Positions 26,725 through 35,884 of a stretch of DNA of 64,000 nucleotides are shown piece by piece. The position numbers were made by a program, and so were the translations under genes. Numbering within the stretch: position 1 is the first letter of the stretch; each line of letters begins with the position of its first letter. The notes under the pieces are model-generated. The model did not search any database. It saw only the letters and a program-made list of their open reading frames with translations, and was not told the origin of the DNA. Source of the DNA: TMP-86 sp964247385 (lineage in GTDB: Bacteria; Pseudomonadota; Gammaproteobacteria; Steroidobacterales; Steroidobacteraceae); the NCBI GenBank assembly GCA_964247385.1, contig CAXTUB010000009.1, positions 1-64,000 of the forward strand, read 5' to 3'.

Positions 26725-27507
26725 TCAGACGTGGGTCGCGCCTTGGAGCGCATCGAAAAGCCGAGCATGCAACACGGCATTGCCGGCGAGCACCGAGGTG
26801 GACTGTAGGGTGAGCTGTGCGCCCAGTCGGTCCGTGAATACTCCGCCGGCCTCGCGCACGATGACGGCGCAGGCGGCGACATCGAGGATGCTGACATCGG
26901 ATTCGATCACGGCGTCGATCTTACCCGCGGCAAGCAAGTGATAGTGCAGGAAATCGCCGTACCCTCGAATGCGGTTCACTCGCGCGACGACGCCGCCGTA
27001 GCGGCGCCACGCCTGCGCATCGCTCGCCAGGGTCTTCAGGTTGCCGGCCGACACCGCGGCATCTTCCAGCCGCTCGACCGCGCTGATGTGAAGCGGCTTC
27101 CCATTCAAGAATGCGCCGGACCCCACCTCAGCATGAGCGAGCTCACCATAGAGCGGCGCGCTCGATACGCCGAGCACCAGCTCGCCGCGCCGCATGAGCG
27201 CAATTTGCGTCGAGAACATCGGATACTCGCGCACGAACGCCTTGGTGCCGTCGATGGGATCGACCAGCCACAAGAACTCCGCGTCTTGTGCACGCGCAGC
27301 CGTCTCCTCGCCATAGAAGCCATACTTCGGAAATTGCGTTTCGAGAATTTGCCGGATGGCCAGCTCGCACTGGATATCCGCTTGGGTGACGGGCGACTGA
27401 TCGGACTTGACCTGGATCTCGAGGTTGCGCCGGTAGAACGAGCGCATGATCTGCGCCGCCGCTTCCGCCGCATCGAGCGCCGCTTGCAGTTCGGGTGACT
27501 TGAACAT
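26725..27507 (-). CDS. Inositol monophosphatase-family phosphatase (HisN/CysQ-like)
   Basis: A Mg-dependent sugar-phosphate phosphatase fold of 260 residues. Metal ligands are in YGFYGEETA and FLWLVDPIDGTKAFVREYPM. The C-terminal motif reads SILDVAACAVIVREAGGVFT; the usual WD is ILD here. The sequence around DPIDGTKAFVREYPMFSTQI resembles HisN-type histidinol-phosphate phosphatases, but 3'(2'),5'-bisphosphate nucleotidase cannot be excluded. It is divergent from the cobalamin adenosyltransferase gene with 25 bases between starts and converges with the HExxH protein gene. Confidence 0.85.
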   Translation of the reverse strand: MFKSPELQAALDAAEAAAQIMRSFYRRNLEIQVKSDQSPVTQADIQCELAIRQILETQFPKYGFYGEETAARAQDAEFLWLVDPIDGTKAFVREYPMFSTQIALMRRGELVLGVSSAPLYGELAHAEVGSGAFLNGKPLHISAVERLEDAAVSAGNLKTLASDAQAWRRYGGVVARVNRIRGYGDFLHYHLLAAGKIDAVIESDVSILDVAACAVIVREAGGVFTDRLGAQLTLQSTSVLAGNAVLHARLFDALQGATHV

Positions 27508-27532
27508 CGCGCGACATTATAGTTTTGCGGGC

Positions 27533-28150
27533 ATGGGAAATCGTTTGAGCAAGATCTATACGCGCACCGGCGATGCCGGGACCACGGGGCTGGGCGATGG
27601 TGAGCGCGTGGCAAAGGACGACGTGCGTGTCGAAGCCTACGGCACCGTGGATGAGCTCAACAGCGCCATTGGCGTCGTGCTGTCACATCCCGATCTGCCG
27701 CAAGGCGTTCAGAAGTGCCTGATGCAGATTCAACAGGAGCTGTTCGACCTTGGCGGCGAGCTATGCATGCCGGGACACCGCGCCATTTTTGCAGCAGACA
27801 TCGAGCGGCTGGAAGCCACGTTGGATGCTTTCAACGAGGCGCTGCCGCCGCTCAAGGATTTCATTTTGCCGGGGGGCGGCGCCGCGGCGGCGGCGTGCCA
27901 CCTGGCCCGCACCATCTGCCGCCGCGCGGAGCGGCGCACGTGGACGCTGGCGCGCGCAAGATCCGGAACGCCGGTACAGCCACAATCACCTGAAGCTCCG
28001 TTGCAAACGTCATTCCAAAACGTTGCGCCCGAGGTCATGCAATATCTCAACCGGCTATCGGATCTTTTGTTCGTGCTGGCTCGAGTGCTGGCGCGGCATG
28101 CGCAAGGAAGCGAAGTCTTGTGGAACGCGCGGCGCGACAGGCCCGCCTAG
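27533..28150 (+). CDS. Cob(I)alamin adenosyltransferase (PduO type)
   Basis: Transfers adenosyl from ATP to cob(I)alamin, making the cofactor used by the class II ribonucleotide reductase at the right edge of the window. N-terminal ATP-binding motif KIYTRTGDAGTTGLGDGERV; conserved ELFDLGGELCMPG, ILPGGGAAAAACHLARTICR and the C-terminal helix VMQYLNRLSDLLFVLARVLA. At 205 residues it has an extra ~20-residue Pro/Gln/Ser-rich stretch (SGTPVQPQSPEAPLQTSFQN) between RRAERR...LARA and the YLNRLSD helix, where most homologues have a very short link. Confidence 0.93.
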   Translation: MGNRLSKIYTRTGDAGTTGLGDGERVAKDDVRVEAYGTVDELNSAIGVVLSHPDLPQGVQKCLMQIQQELFDLGGELCMPGHRAIFAADIERLEATLDAFNEALPPLKDFILPGGGAAAAACHLARTICRRAERRTWTLARARSGTPVQPQSPEAPLQTSFQNVAPEVMQYLNRLSDLLFVLARVLARHAQGSEVLWNARRDRPA

Positions 28151-28171
28151 CCACGGGCGGGGAAAGATTTC

Positions 28172-28774
28172 TCAGCGGAGCCCGCGAGTAGAAACGTCTT
28201 CTTCCGTACGCTGGAGCTCCCGGTCGATGAGCGCGCGCGCATGGGACCAGTCGAAGTAAGGTCCCGGATCAGTCTTGCGGCCGGGTGCAATCTCGCTGTG
28301 GCCCGTCAATCGCTCAGGCGATAAGCGCGGGTAGGCTCGGCAGAGCGCGGCCACGGCGCGCGCCAATGCGTGATATTGCGAGTCTTCGTAGGGCGTATCG
28401 TCCGTGCCCTCGAGCTCGATTCCGATGGAAAAATCGTTGCATGCCGAGCGGTCTTGAAAGCACGAGGGCCCCGCATGCCACGCGCGGTCGCCAAAGCGCA
28501 CGTACTGCACCACTTCGCCCGTGCGGCGGATCAACAAATGGGAAGAGACGCGCAAGCTCGATACTTGAGCGAAATAAGGATGCTCGTCTGCAGGCAGCGT
28601 ATTGGTGAATAGCCGGTCGATCCATGGGCCGCCGAACTCACCCGGCGGCAAGCTGATGCCGTGGACCACGATGAGATCCATTGCGGTGCCATAGGGACGC
28701 GCATCGTAGTTCGGCGAGGCGAGCCAGCGCGCGCCGCACATGAGGCCGGTATTCGAATCGACTGACCCACTCAT
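28172..28774 (-). CDS. ampD: N-acetyl-anhydromuramyl-L-alanine amidase
   Basis: Cytoplasmic zinc amidase of murein recycling. Zinc ligands are in LIVVHGISLPPGEFGG, DRAWHAGPSCFQ and GHSEIAPGRKTDPGPYFDW. The start GARWLASPNYDARPYG matches AmpD (GARRVPSPHYDCRP in E. coli). With an in-frame ATG at 28774 the length is 200 residues; ATG at 28792 adds six residues. There is no signal peptide, as expected for AmpD rather than AmiD. It complements anmK at 15450 in recycling anhydro-muropeptides. Confidence 0.94.
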   Translation of the reverse strand: MSGSVDSNTGLMCGARWLASPNYDARPYGTAMDLIVVHGISLPPGEFGGPWIDRLFTNTLPADEHPYFAQVSSLRVSSHLLIRRTGEVVQYVRFGDRAWHAGPSCFQDRSACNDFSIGIELEGTDDTPYEDSQYHALARAVAALCRAYPRLSPERLTGHSEIAPGRKTDPGPYFDWSHARALIDRELQRTEEDVSTRGLR

Positions 28775-28842
28775 GCGACAATGATGCCGCATTGGCGCAG
28801 GTCCGCGTGCAGTGCGCGAAGATCAGAGGTCTGCCGGTCAAC

Positions 28843-29568
28843 ATGCGGCTCATGCGGGTTTACGTCGACACGCCGCTTCGCGCAAATTCGAACTTGGATT
28901 TACCGAGCGAGCCGGCCGCCCACGTGGCCCGCGTGCTGCGTGCGCGGCCGGGGGATGAGCTCACCTTGTTCAATGGCTGCGGCGGCCAGTACGGTGGAGT
29001 GATCGAGGCCATTCGAGGTTCACGAGTCGCCGTGAGCGTCGGCTCCTACTCAGCCTTCGAGTGCGAGTCGCCGCTCCGCTCCACGCTCGTACAGGCCATT
29101 GCCCGCGGCGAGCGGATGGATTTCGTGGTGCAGAAGGCAACCGAGCTCGGCGTGTCGCGCATCGTGCCCGTGCTGAGCGAGCGCACCGTGGTGCGACTGG
29201 ATGCGCGGCAAGCCGAGTCCAAGGTCGCGCACTGGCGGGCCGTGGCTCGCAGCGCCTGCGAGCAGTGCGGCCGCAATCGTCTGCCTCAAATCGAATCGCC
29301 CGTGAATCTGATCGACTACGTGCGCTCGCCCATCGCCGAACCTTTGCGCTTGTGGCTACAGCCCGATGCGCCCAGCACGAGCGTGCCCGGCGCCGCGTTA
29401 GCGGTCGAAGTACTCATCGGTCCGGAAGGGGGCTTTGCACCCGCCGAGATGCGGGCCATCACTTCCGCGGGATTGATTGGAGTTCGTCTCGGGCCGCGGA
29501 TCTTGCGCACCGAGACCGCAGCGCTCGCTGCCATGACGTGGCTGCAAATGAGATTCGGAGATTTTTGA
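28843..29568 (+). CDS. rsmE: 16S rRNA m3U1498 methyltransferase
   Basis: SPOUT-type methyltransferase acting on U1498 of 16S rRNA in the 30S subunit. N-terminal PUA-like domain (MRLMRVYVDTPLRANSNLDL, VARVLRARPGDELTLFNG). The C-terminal knot motifs are VEVLIGPEGGFAPAEMRAI and GVRLGPRILRTETAALAAMT. A start at 28843 aligns with E. coli RsmE (MRIPRIYH); 28852 is the alternative. Divergent from ampD. Confidence 0.95.
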   Translation: MRLMRVYVDTPLRANSNLDLPSEPAAHVARVLRARPGDELTLFNGCGGQYGGVIEAIRGSRVAVSVGSYSAFECESPLRSTLVQAIARGERMDFVVQKATELGVSRIVPVLSERTVVRLDARQAESKVAHWRAVARSACEQCGRNRLPQIESPVNLIDYVRSPIAEPLRLWLQPDAPSTSVPGAALAVEVLIGPEGGFAPAEMRAITSAGLIGVRLGPRILRTETAALAAMTWLQMRFGDF

Positions 29569-29635
29569 CCCGCTCGAATCTTTCGCAGACATGAGCGGCC
29601 GGTTCTCGAATGGGCTGTCCCTTGCCGGCTCCGTT

Positions 29636-30112
29636 TTACTGCGGGAGGACCGAGGTCTCCTCCGCGATCATCTGCTCGAGCCGGTCGAGATCGGGGATGA
29701 GTGGGGTCTCATTGACCATGCGGATCTGACAGATCACCGGCGAGCGATCGCTGAAGCCGCGGCTGGGGTCCGCGCGCACCACGTCCGCATTCACTCGCAC
29801 GAGTTGCGGAAAGCCTTGAGTGAGCAATCCAAAATATTCGGCCTGCAATTTGCCCGAGTTTGCGTGAAACACCACGATGCGGGTGCGGCCCGTCGGCGCC
29901 GGAATCGCTTGACCGAATGCGCCTTCGAACGATACGACAGGAACACTGCGCCCATTCCAGCTGATGAGGCCCGCATACCAGGGCGGCGCGTTGGTCATCT
30001 CCGCCAGCGGCTGGTAGCCGATGACTTCCGCCACGCACGCCCGCGGCACGATGAGGCGCTCGCCGACCAGCGGCACGAGCAAGCTGTACAACTCATCGCG
30101 CAGCTCGGACAT
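29636..30112 (-). CDS. chpC: CheW-like protein of the Pil-Chp operon (ChpC-like)
   Basis: 158 residues with a single CheW domain (YSLLVPLVGERLIVPRACV, WYAGLISWNGRSVPVVSFEG). It lies 37 bases downstream of chpA at the end of the pil-chp operon, the position of chpC in Pseudomonas aeruginosa. The N-terminal CheW is thought to couple an additional receptor to the ChpA kinase. Assignment to ChpC rests on position and domain only. Confidence 0.8.
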   Translation of the reverse strand: MSELRDELYSLLVPLVGERLIVPRACVAEVIGYQPLAEMTNAPPWYAGLISWNGRSVPVVSFEGAFGQAIPAPTGRTRIVVFHANSGKLQAEYFGLLTQGFPQLVRVNADVVRADPSRGFSDRSPVICQIRMVNETPLIPDLDRLEQMIAEETSVLPQ

Positions 30113-30149
30113 GATTACGGTACCGCAGCCATGATCCGGTGCGGCACGG

Positions 30150-33100
30150 CTAACCCTGCCGCGCCACGGCGCGCCGCCGATTCACCAGCGGCTCGATCGC
30201 ATCGAGCAACTGATTTTCCTGGTAAGGCTTGCCGAGATAATCGTTCACTCCGAGCTCGATGGCCCGCGCGCGATGTTTCTCGCTGACGCGCGATGTGATC
30301 ATGACGATGGGCACGTCTTTGAGGCGCGCATCGCTGCGCACGTGCGCGGCCACCTCGTAGCCATCCATGCGCGGCATCTCGATGTCGAGCAGGATGATAT
30401 CGGGCAGATGCTCTTGCATGAGCGACACCGCGTCCACGCCATCTTTTGCCGTGAGCACCCGCATGCCGTTGCGCTCGAGTAGACGCTGAGTGACCCTGCG
30501 CACCGTAATGGAATCATCCACGACCAGCGCAAACGTGCGACGATCGCGCGCATCGGACACGATGAGCTCGGTGGGCCGCGCACGCCATTCGGAGCGCACG
30601 AGCGCGCCCATATCGAGAATGATGACGACGCGGCCATCGCCCAGGATGGTGGCACCGGCGATACCGCGAATTGCGGAAATCTGCGGGCCCACTGACTTCA
30701 CCACGATCTCGCGGCTGCCGATGAGCTCGTCCGTGACGAGTGCGGTGGAATGCTCGCCGGCGCGCACCAGCACCACGGACATGGAGACGTCGGATTCAGG
30801 CAAGCGCGACGCGCCCACGCCCACGAAGGCGCCGAGCTGCTGAAAGCGATACTTCTGTGTGCCGTACTCGAAGAGCGGCGCGTCTTTCGCAAGGTGCCGG
30901 CTGATGATGCTCTTCGGCAAGCGCACGACGCCTTCGACCGTCGCGAGCGGCAATGCATACGCCTCTTCGCCCGCGCGCACGATGAGCGCCTGGCTGATGG
31001 CGAGCGTGAAAGGCAGGCGAATGGTGAAGCGCGAGCCCTTGCCCAACACTGACTCGATGAACAAGCCCCCGCCGAGCTTCTTGACTTCGGTCGCCACGAC
31101 ATCCATGCCAACGCCGCGTCCAGCCGCCTGAGTGATGCGGCCCGCAGTGCTGAAGCCCGGCTCGAGAATGAGCTGCATGGCCTCATCGTCAGTGAGCTTG
31201 TGGGATGGATCCGTGAGGCCGATGGAGACCGCCTTTTCACGAATCAACTTGATGTTGATGCCGCCGCCGTCATCGCTGACCACGAGAACCACCTCGGCTC
31301 CGTCGCGTTCCAAGCTGACGCTGATGCGTCCGACGTCGGGCTTGCCGGCCGCGCGGCGACGGTCTGGGGTCTCGATTCCATGCACGACGGCATTGCGCAA
31401 CATGTGCTCGAGCGGCGGCACCATGCGCTCGAGCACTTGCCGATCGAGCTCGGCGGCGGCCCCTTCCACACTGAGCTCGGCGCGCTTGCCCGTCTCACTC
31501 GCCGCTTGACGCACGAGCCGGGTCAGCCGTAGGACGTGCCTTTGAAACGGCACCATCCGCGTACGCATCAAGCCGTTTTGCAGCTCGGTAATGACGCGCG
31601 CTTGTTGTGTGAGCAGGCTCTGCGCTTCGCGCGTGAGCGATTCGAGCAGCCCTTGAATGCTGGCGACATCGCCGGAAGTTTCCGCAAGCGCGCGCGAGAA
31701 TTGCTGCAAGGCCGAGTAACGGTCGAGCTCGAGCGGATCGAAATCGGCGTGCTGCGGCGATAAATCCTCGCGACGATGCATGACCTGTGCTTCAGTCTCG
31801 ATCTCGAGATTTCGCAGTTGTTCTTTCAAACGCACCACGGTGCGCGCGAGCTCCGCCAAGTTGAAGTCGATGGAATTGACCTGTTGGTCCAGGCGAGCGC
31901 GGAAGATGCTGACCTCGCCGGCATTGTTCAACATGCTGTCGAGGAGATCGGTGTCGACACGCGCCATCTCGGCGCGCTCCGGCTGCGCCGCCTCTCGGCC
32001 CGGCAATACGGGCGCCGGTTGATCGGCCGCGGTCGCTGATAGAGAAGTGTCTGCCGGCGAAGGTGGCTGCGCCGTCTGCTCCTGAGTCATTGGCTCGCGA
32101 TTCATCGGTTCGCGATTCACCGGCTCGCGATGCAGCGGGTCTTGCTCGGAAGCTTCCGGCGCTGCACTTCTTTGAGCATCTTCGGTGCGTTGGGCGCTCG
32201 GCTCGTCGGAAGCTTGCTCGTCTGCCGGCAAATGCGGCTCGGGAGCACCCTCGCCCAATGCGCGGATTCGCGCGAGCAAGCCGTGCGCCGAAGGCACGAT
32301 CGCCTGCAGACGCACCATGTCACGCATGCGCGCAAGCTCGTCCAAGCTCGCTTGAACGATGCCCAGGGCCCGATCATCCGCTGGCAAGAAACCCGCATCC
32401 ATTTGTGCAACCAGTGTTTCCAGCTCGTGGCTCAGATCGCCGATGGCCTTGATGCCGGCCATGCGCGCGCCGCCCTTCAAAGTATGGAGCTGGCGCTGCA
32501 GCTCCGCAGCTCGCGCCTTGTCGGCGCGCTCTGATTGCCATGCCGCCAGCGAAGCCTGGGCCGCATCCAGAAGCTCCGTCGCCTCTTCGCTGTAAATTGC
32601 GGCAATGTCGCTGTCGAACTCTTCGGTCGGCGAATCTGCGGTGGTTTCGTCATCCCGGGACGCGGGGGGGAGGGTCACCGCCGCTTCGGCAGTGCCCGTT
32701 TGCCCGGCTGCGCCTGCAGAAGAGGAGTCGTTGCCCGTATCCGCTTCGAAGGGGGGCGCAGGAGCGGCCGCGCCCTCGGCCGGGACCGATACGTACGCAG
32801 TGTCGGCACGTTCTTCTTGCGCCATGCGTGCGTCGAGCTCTTGCTCCAGTGCATGCAGCCGCTCGATCAGCGGCGGCTGATCGTCGAAAAAAGCAGTCGA
32901 CTCGTTGATGTGTTCGACCACTCTCTCGATCGAGGCTACGGCGTCTGCAAGCGCCTCACGGCCCACATCACTCAAGCCGTGGCCGCTGTCGAACACTTTA
33001 CGCATGTAATGATTCAGCGGCTCCGCAATGCGGATGCCGTGGCGCGCCTCGGCCATTTTCGAGCTTCCGCTCAACGTATGGATGGCGCGGTACACATTCT

Positions 33101-35798
33101 CCGGCAAATCGTGCGGCTCGGGCTGATCCGCCCGCCTGTCCAGATAGCCGCGGATCGTCGCCAAATGGCCTTCGGTTTCTTTGCTGAAAATCTCATGCAA
33201 GACGGGATCCATGGGCTCACGACCGGACGGCTCGGATGATTGAGGCTCGACTGCCGTCGTTGCCACCGTCTCTTGCACCCTGATCTCTTGCACCCTGATC
33301 TCTCGTGCCCCGCTCTCTTGCGCCGTTGCACCGTCCGCGCTCGCCTCGCTGGCTCGCGCATCGACCGCCGGTTCGATCGAGTCTTGCTGAGCTGCTGGCT
33401 CGGTCTCGACCGAACGGGGGGCGCCCCGATCGAGCGCGAGGTGCGAGTCGTCCGGCAGCGGTGGCGCTGCGCCGGGCTCACGACCTTGCGCGTAGATAAA
33501 TGCATGCTCCATCAACTCATTCACCGGCTCGCGCAGCGGGCGTCCGCTCTCCAATTGCTCCACGAGAGAGGGCAATACGCTCACTGCGTGTCGAATCAAC
33601 GCCATGATGTTGGGGGAGCGGCTCAATGTCTTATCGAGCAGCCGGTTCAATAAATTCTCGATGGACCAAGCGAACTCTCCGATGGCGCGCGCACCCACCA
33701 TGCGCCCGCTCCCCTTGAGTGTGTGAAAGCTCCGGCGCAACGTGGTGAGCGATTCCACATCCATCGGGTTTTCGTCCCACAACGGGAATGTGCGGCGAAT
33801 CGAACCCATCTCGTCTTTTGCTTCGTCGATGAAAAGCTCGAGCAACTCAGGGTCGATCCCCGCAGGAGCCGCGGCGGCCTCGCTCGCACGCGCCTCGCTC
33901 GCACGCGCCTCGCTCGAGATCGCGCCGGCTCTTGCTGCGGCCATGGCAGAAGCCGAAGCGACTCGATCGCCCGGGACGCCGGGAGAATGGATGGCCGTGA
34001 GCGGCGCCGCCCCCACGTACGGTTGCGGCAGGTCGAGCTTGACCGTCGCCGCCGCATCGCCGGAAGCACCGGCAGGCAGAGCCGGCGTTCGCTGCAAGGC
34101 GAGCGCCTTCAAACAGCTCTCCGCGTTGTCCAGCATGTACCATGGATCGGCGCGGCCGCTCTGAAGAGTCTCCATGTAGTACTCGATGCTCACCACGGCG
34201 TCCGCAATGCGCTCGAGTCGGCTCGGGTCGGGAAGCGGCGCGTTGGGCTCGACGATCCCGCGCACATGCACGCCGATGGCATCCATGATCTCGACGGCGC
34301 GGCCCTTGCCCAGCATCAAAAGGCCCGCCGTGATGCCACGCAGAAGTTGCGGCACATTATCCAAGCCTTGAACGCCCGCATCTCCGACCTTGTTCACCGC
34401 GACCGTGATCGCTTCCTTGACGCGCGCCAAATTGACCACGCACTCGCGCAGCACCGCTTCGGTCACGACGCGAAAATCCACATCCTCCGCGGCGGGAGGG
34501 TTCGTCGTTTCGGCATGGCCCGGCAGAATCAGGCGCACGAGCTGATCGTCGAGGCTGTCTTCCACCGCAAGCAGCGCGGCCGCGAGCTTCAACAACGATT
34601 CTTCGGGCGGCGCTTGGCCCTGAGCGACAAGCGCCGACATTTGCACAGTCTCGGCCTGCACGCGCTGGCGTAAATCTCCCAGGCCGAGCACGCCCAGGGT
34701 GTCGCTGATTTTCTTCAGCAACTCCATTTGCGCAGCCAACTCATCCAGCTGTCCGCCGCCGCGGCGCACGAAGATGTCGAGCACATCCTTGACCTTGGCG
34801 AGATCTTCTTTGATCGCAGCCGCCACCGTGTGCATGAGCTTGACGCTGGGCGCCGAGAGGTTTTCCCGCTCCTGCTCGATGGAATCGTCGACCGGCAGGA
34901 GCTCGGCCAGCTTGAATGAAGCTTGCACCGCGCCGACTCGGCCGCGAGCGCTGCGCCCGCTCGCCGGCGCGCGCGCGACGTAGTACAACAAGTTGTTCAA
35001 CAGATCGACTGCCGGACTCTCCCCGTAGCGCGCCTCGCCCCGCTCGTACAGCAGTTTGATTTGCCGGTCAGCCTGTCCCAGCAGACGCTTGACCGTCACA
35101 CTGGATTCGAGTTGGTTGCTGCGCAGCGCCTCGATGACGGCACCCGTCACCCACCACAGCTGAAATACCGGCTGCGTCGTCGCGACTTGCTCGAGCTTTT
35201 CCGCAACTTTGGCAAGCGCTTCCAGATTTTCTTCTATGCGCTCGCCGCGAATGAAGCCGAGCAATCCGAGCTGGAAGCGCATCCGCAAGCGGCGCGCCCA
35301 TTGAGTGACCGTGAGCGCCGCTTCGCCTGGTTGCGGAGGTTGCGGCTGCGCGCCCTGATCAGATTTCAGATTCAGCAGGAGCAGCGTGCCCTCGGACAGC
35401 AGAGGGCTGCCGCGCACGGCGCGCAAATCGTTGAGCAGCGGCAGCAACACGAGCGCGAGGTCGCGGCCGCCTGCCATGACCCGCTCGAGATAGGTCGGCA
35501 GCTGCACCATGGCGCGCATCAACGCATCCAACCCATCACTTTGAGTTTTCTTTTCCGGATCGCCTTCGAGCAGATGGCGCGTGACGTGCTCCATCTCTTC
35601 CGCCAGAAGCGCCGCGCCATAGACTTCCACCAGACGCAATGCACCATGGGCCTGGTGCAATTGCTCCGCGCATTGACGCAACACCGCGCTTTGATCGGGA
35701 TGATCGGCATAGGCTTCGAGCGCTGCGCGCGCGTCGGCCAGCGTCGTTGCCAGCTCTTTTGCAACGAGGTGTAGAGTCTGCGAGCTCAAGTCAGCCAT
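30150..35798 (-). CDS. chpA: ChpA-type hybrid chemosensory histidine kinase (1882 residues)
   Basis: Core kinase of the Pil-Chp twitching pathway. The N-terminal ~650 residues are helical Hpt-like segments without the H-x-x-K-G motif. Three phospho-accepting Hpt domains follow: SFHTLKGSGRMVGA (about 690), AIHTLSGSSKMAEA (about 905) and QLHTLKGGARMAGI (about 1105). Next come a CheA dimerisation helix region, an ATPase with HMLRNAVVHGIETPDRR (about 1475) and QAAGRGVGMDVVATEV, a CheW domain (FTLAISQALIVRAGEEAYAL) and a C-terminal receiver with the acceptor Asp in IILLDIEMPRMDGYE (about 1805). Long Ala/Glu/Pro linkers contain 15-bp DNA repeats. ATG at 35798 (MADLSSQTLHL) is preferred over GTG at 35810. 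P. aeruginosa ChpA has more Hpt copies. Confidence 0.95.
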   Translation of the reverse strand: MADLSSQTLHLVAKELATTLADARAALEAYADHPDQSAVLRQCAEQLHQAHGALRLVEVYGAALLAEEMEHVTRHLLEGDPEKKTQSDGLDALMRAMVQLPTYLERVMAGGRDLALVLLPLLNDLRAVRGSPLLSEGTLLLLNLKSDQGAQPQPPQPGEAALTVTQWARRLRMRFQLGLLGFIRGERIEENLEALAKVAEKLEQVATTQPVFQLWWVTGAVIEALRSNQLESSVTVKRLLGQADRQIKLLYERGEARYGESPAVDLLNNLLYYVARAPASGRSARGRVGAVQASFKLAELLPVDDSIEQERENLSAPSVKLMHTVAAAIKEDLAKVKDVLDIFVRRGGGQLDELAAQMELLKKISDTLGVLGLGDLRQRVQAETVQMSALVAQGQAPPEESLLKLAAALLAVEDSLDDQLVRLILPGHAETTNPPAAEDVDFRVVTEAVLRECVVNLARVKEAITVAVNKVGDAGVQGLDNVPQLLRGITAGLLMLGKGRAVEIMDAIGVHVRGIVEPNAPLPDPSRLERIADAVVSIEYYMETLQSGRADPWYMLDNAESCLKALALQRTPALPAGASGDAAATVKLDLPQPYVGAAPLTAIHSPGVPGDRVASASAMAAARAGAISSEARASEARASEAAAAPAGIDPELLELFIDEAKDEMGSIRRTFPLWDENPMDVESLTTLRRSFHTLKGSGRMVGARAIGEFAWSIENLLNRLLDKTLSRSPNIMALIRHAVSVLPSLVEQLESGRPLREPVNELMEHAFIYAQGREPGAAPPLPDDSHLALDRGAPRSVETEPAAQQDSIEPAVDARASEASADGATAQESGAREIRVQEIRVQETVATTAVEPQSSEPSGREPMDPVLHEIFSKETEGHLATIRGYLDRRADQPEPHDLPENVYRAIHTLSGSSKMAEARHGIRIAEPLNHYMRKVFDSGHGLSDVGREALADAVASIERVVEHINESTAFFDDQPPLIERLHALEQELDARMAQEERADTAYVSVPAEGAAAPAPPFEADTGNDSSSAGAAGQTGTAEAAVTLPPASRDDETTADSPTEEFDSDIAAIYSEEATELLDAAQASLAAWQSERADKARAAELQRQLHTLKGGARMAGIKAIGDLSHELETLVAQMDAGFLPADDRALGIVQASLDELARMRDMVRLQAIVPSAHGLLARIRALGEGAPEPHLPADEQASDEPSAQRTEDAQRSAAPEASEQDPLHREPVNREPMNREPMTQEQTAQPPSPADTSLSATAADQPAPVLPGREAAQPERAEMARVDTDLLDSMLNNAGEVSIFRARLDQQVNSIDFNLAELARTVVRLKEQLRNLEIETEAQVMHRREDLSPQHADFDPLELDRYSALQQFSRALAETSGDVASIQGLLESLTREAQSLLTQQARVITELQNGLMRTRMVPFQRHVLRLTRLVRQAASETGKRAELSVEGAAAELDRQVLERMVPPLEHMLRNAVVHGIETPDRRRAAGKPDVGRISVSLERDGAEVVLVVSDDGGGINIKLIREKAVSIGLTDPSHKLTDDEAMQLILEPGFSTAGRITQAAGRGVGMDVVATEVKKLGGGLFIESVLGKGSRFTIRLPFTLAISQALIVRAGEEAYALPLATVEGVVRLPKSIISRHLAKDAPLFEYGTQKYRFQQLGAFVGVGASRLPESDVSMSVVLVRAGEHSTALVTDELIGSREIVVKSVGPQISAIRGIAGATILGDGRVVIILDMGALVRSEWRARPTELIVSDARDRRTFALVVDDSITVRRVTQRLLERNGMRVLTAKDGVDAVSLMQEHLPDIILLDIEMPRMDGYEVAAHVRSDARLKDVPIVMITSRVSEKHRARAIELGVNDYLGKPYQENQLLDAIEPLVNRRRAVARQG
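32091..32135. repeat. 15-bp tandem repeat in chpA linker (three units)
   Basis: Three degenerate units of TGGCTCGCGATTCAT / CGGTTCGCGATTCAC / CGGCTCGCGATGCAG encode repeats of the type REPVN/REPMN/REPM in the linker after the third Hpt domain of ChpA. The period keeps the reading frame. Confidence 0.8.
33271..33315. repeat. 15-bp tandem repeat in chpA linker (two perfect units plus a degenerate one)
   Basis: TCTTGCACCCTGATC is repeated exactly at 33271-33285 and 33286-33300, then degenerates (TCTCGTGCCCCGCTC). It encodes a duplicated EIRVQ in the linker between the first and second Hpt domains of ChpA. Confidence 0.85.
33877..33921. repeat. 15-bp tandem repeat in chpA linker (two perfect units plus a degenerate one)
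   Basis: GCCTCGCTCGCACGC occurs twice in a row and a third unit ends GAGATC. It encodes repeated SEARA in the linker just before the first canonical Hpt domain of ChpA. Confidence 0.85.
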
Positions 35799-35884
35799 GT
35801 AAGCTCGCACCGACCGCGCGGGATTCGACGCCGCATCGGCCCATACGTCGCGTCGATGCGCGACCGATTCGTCCGCTCAAAACA

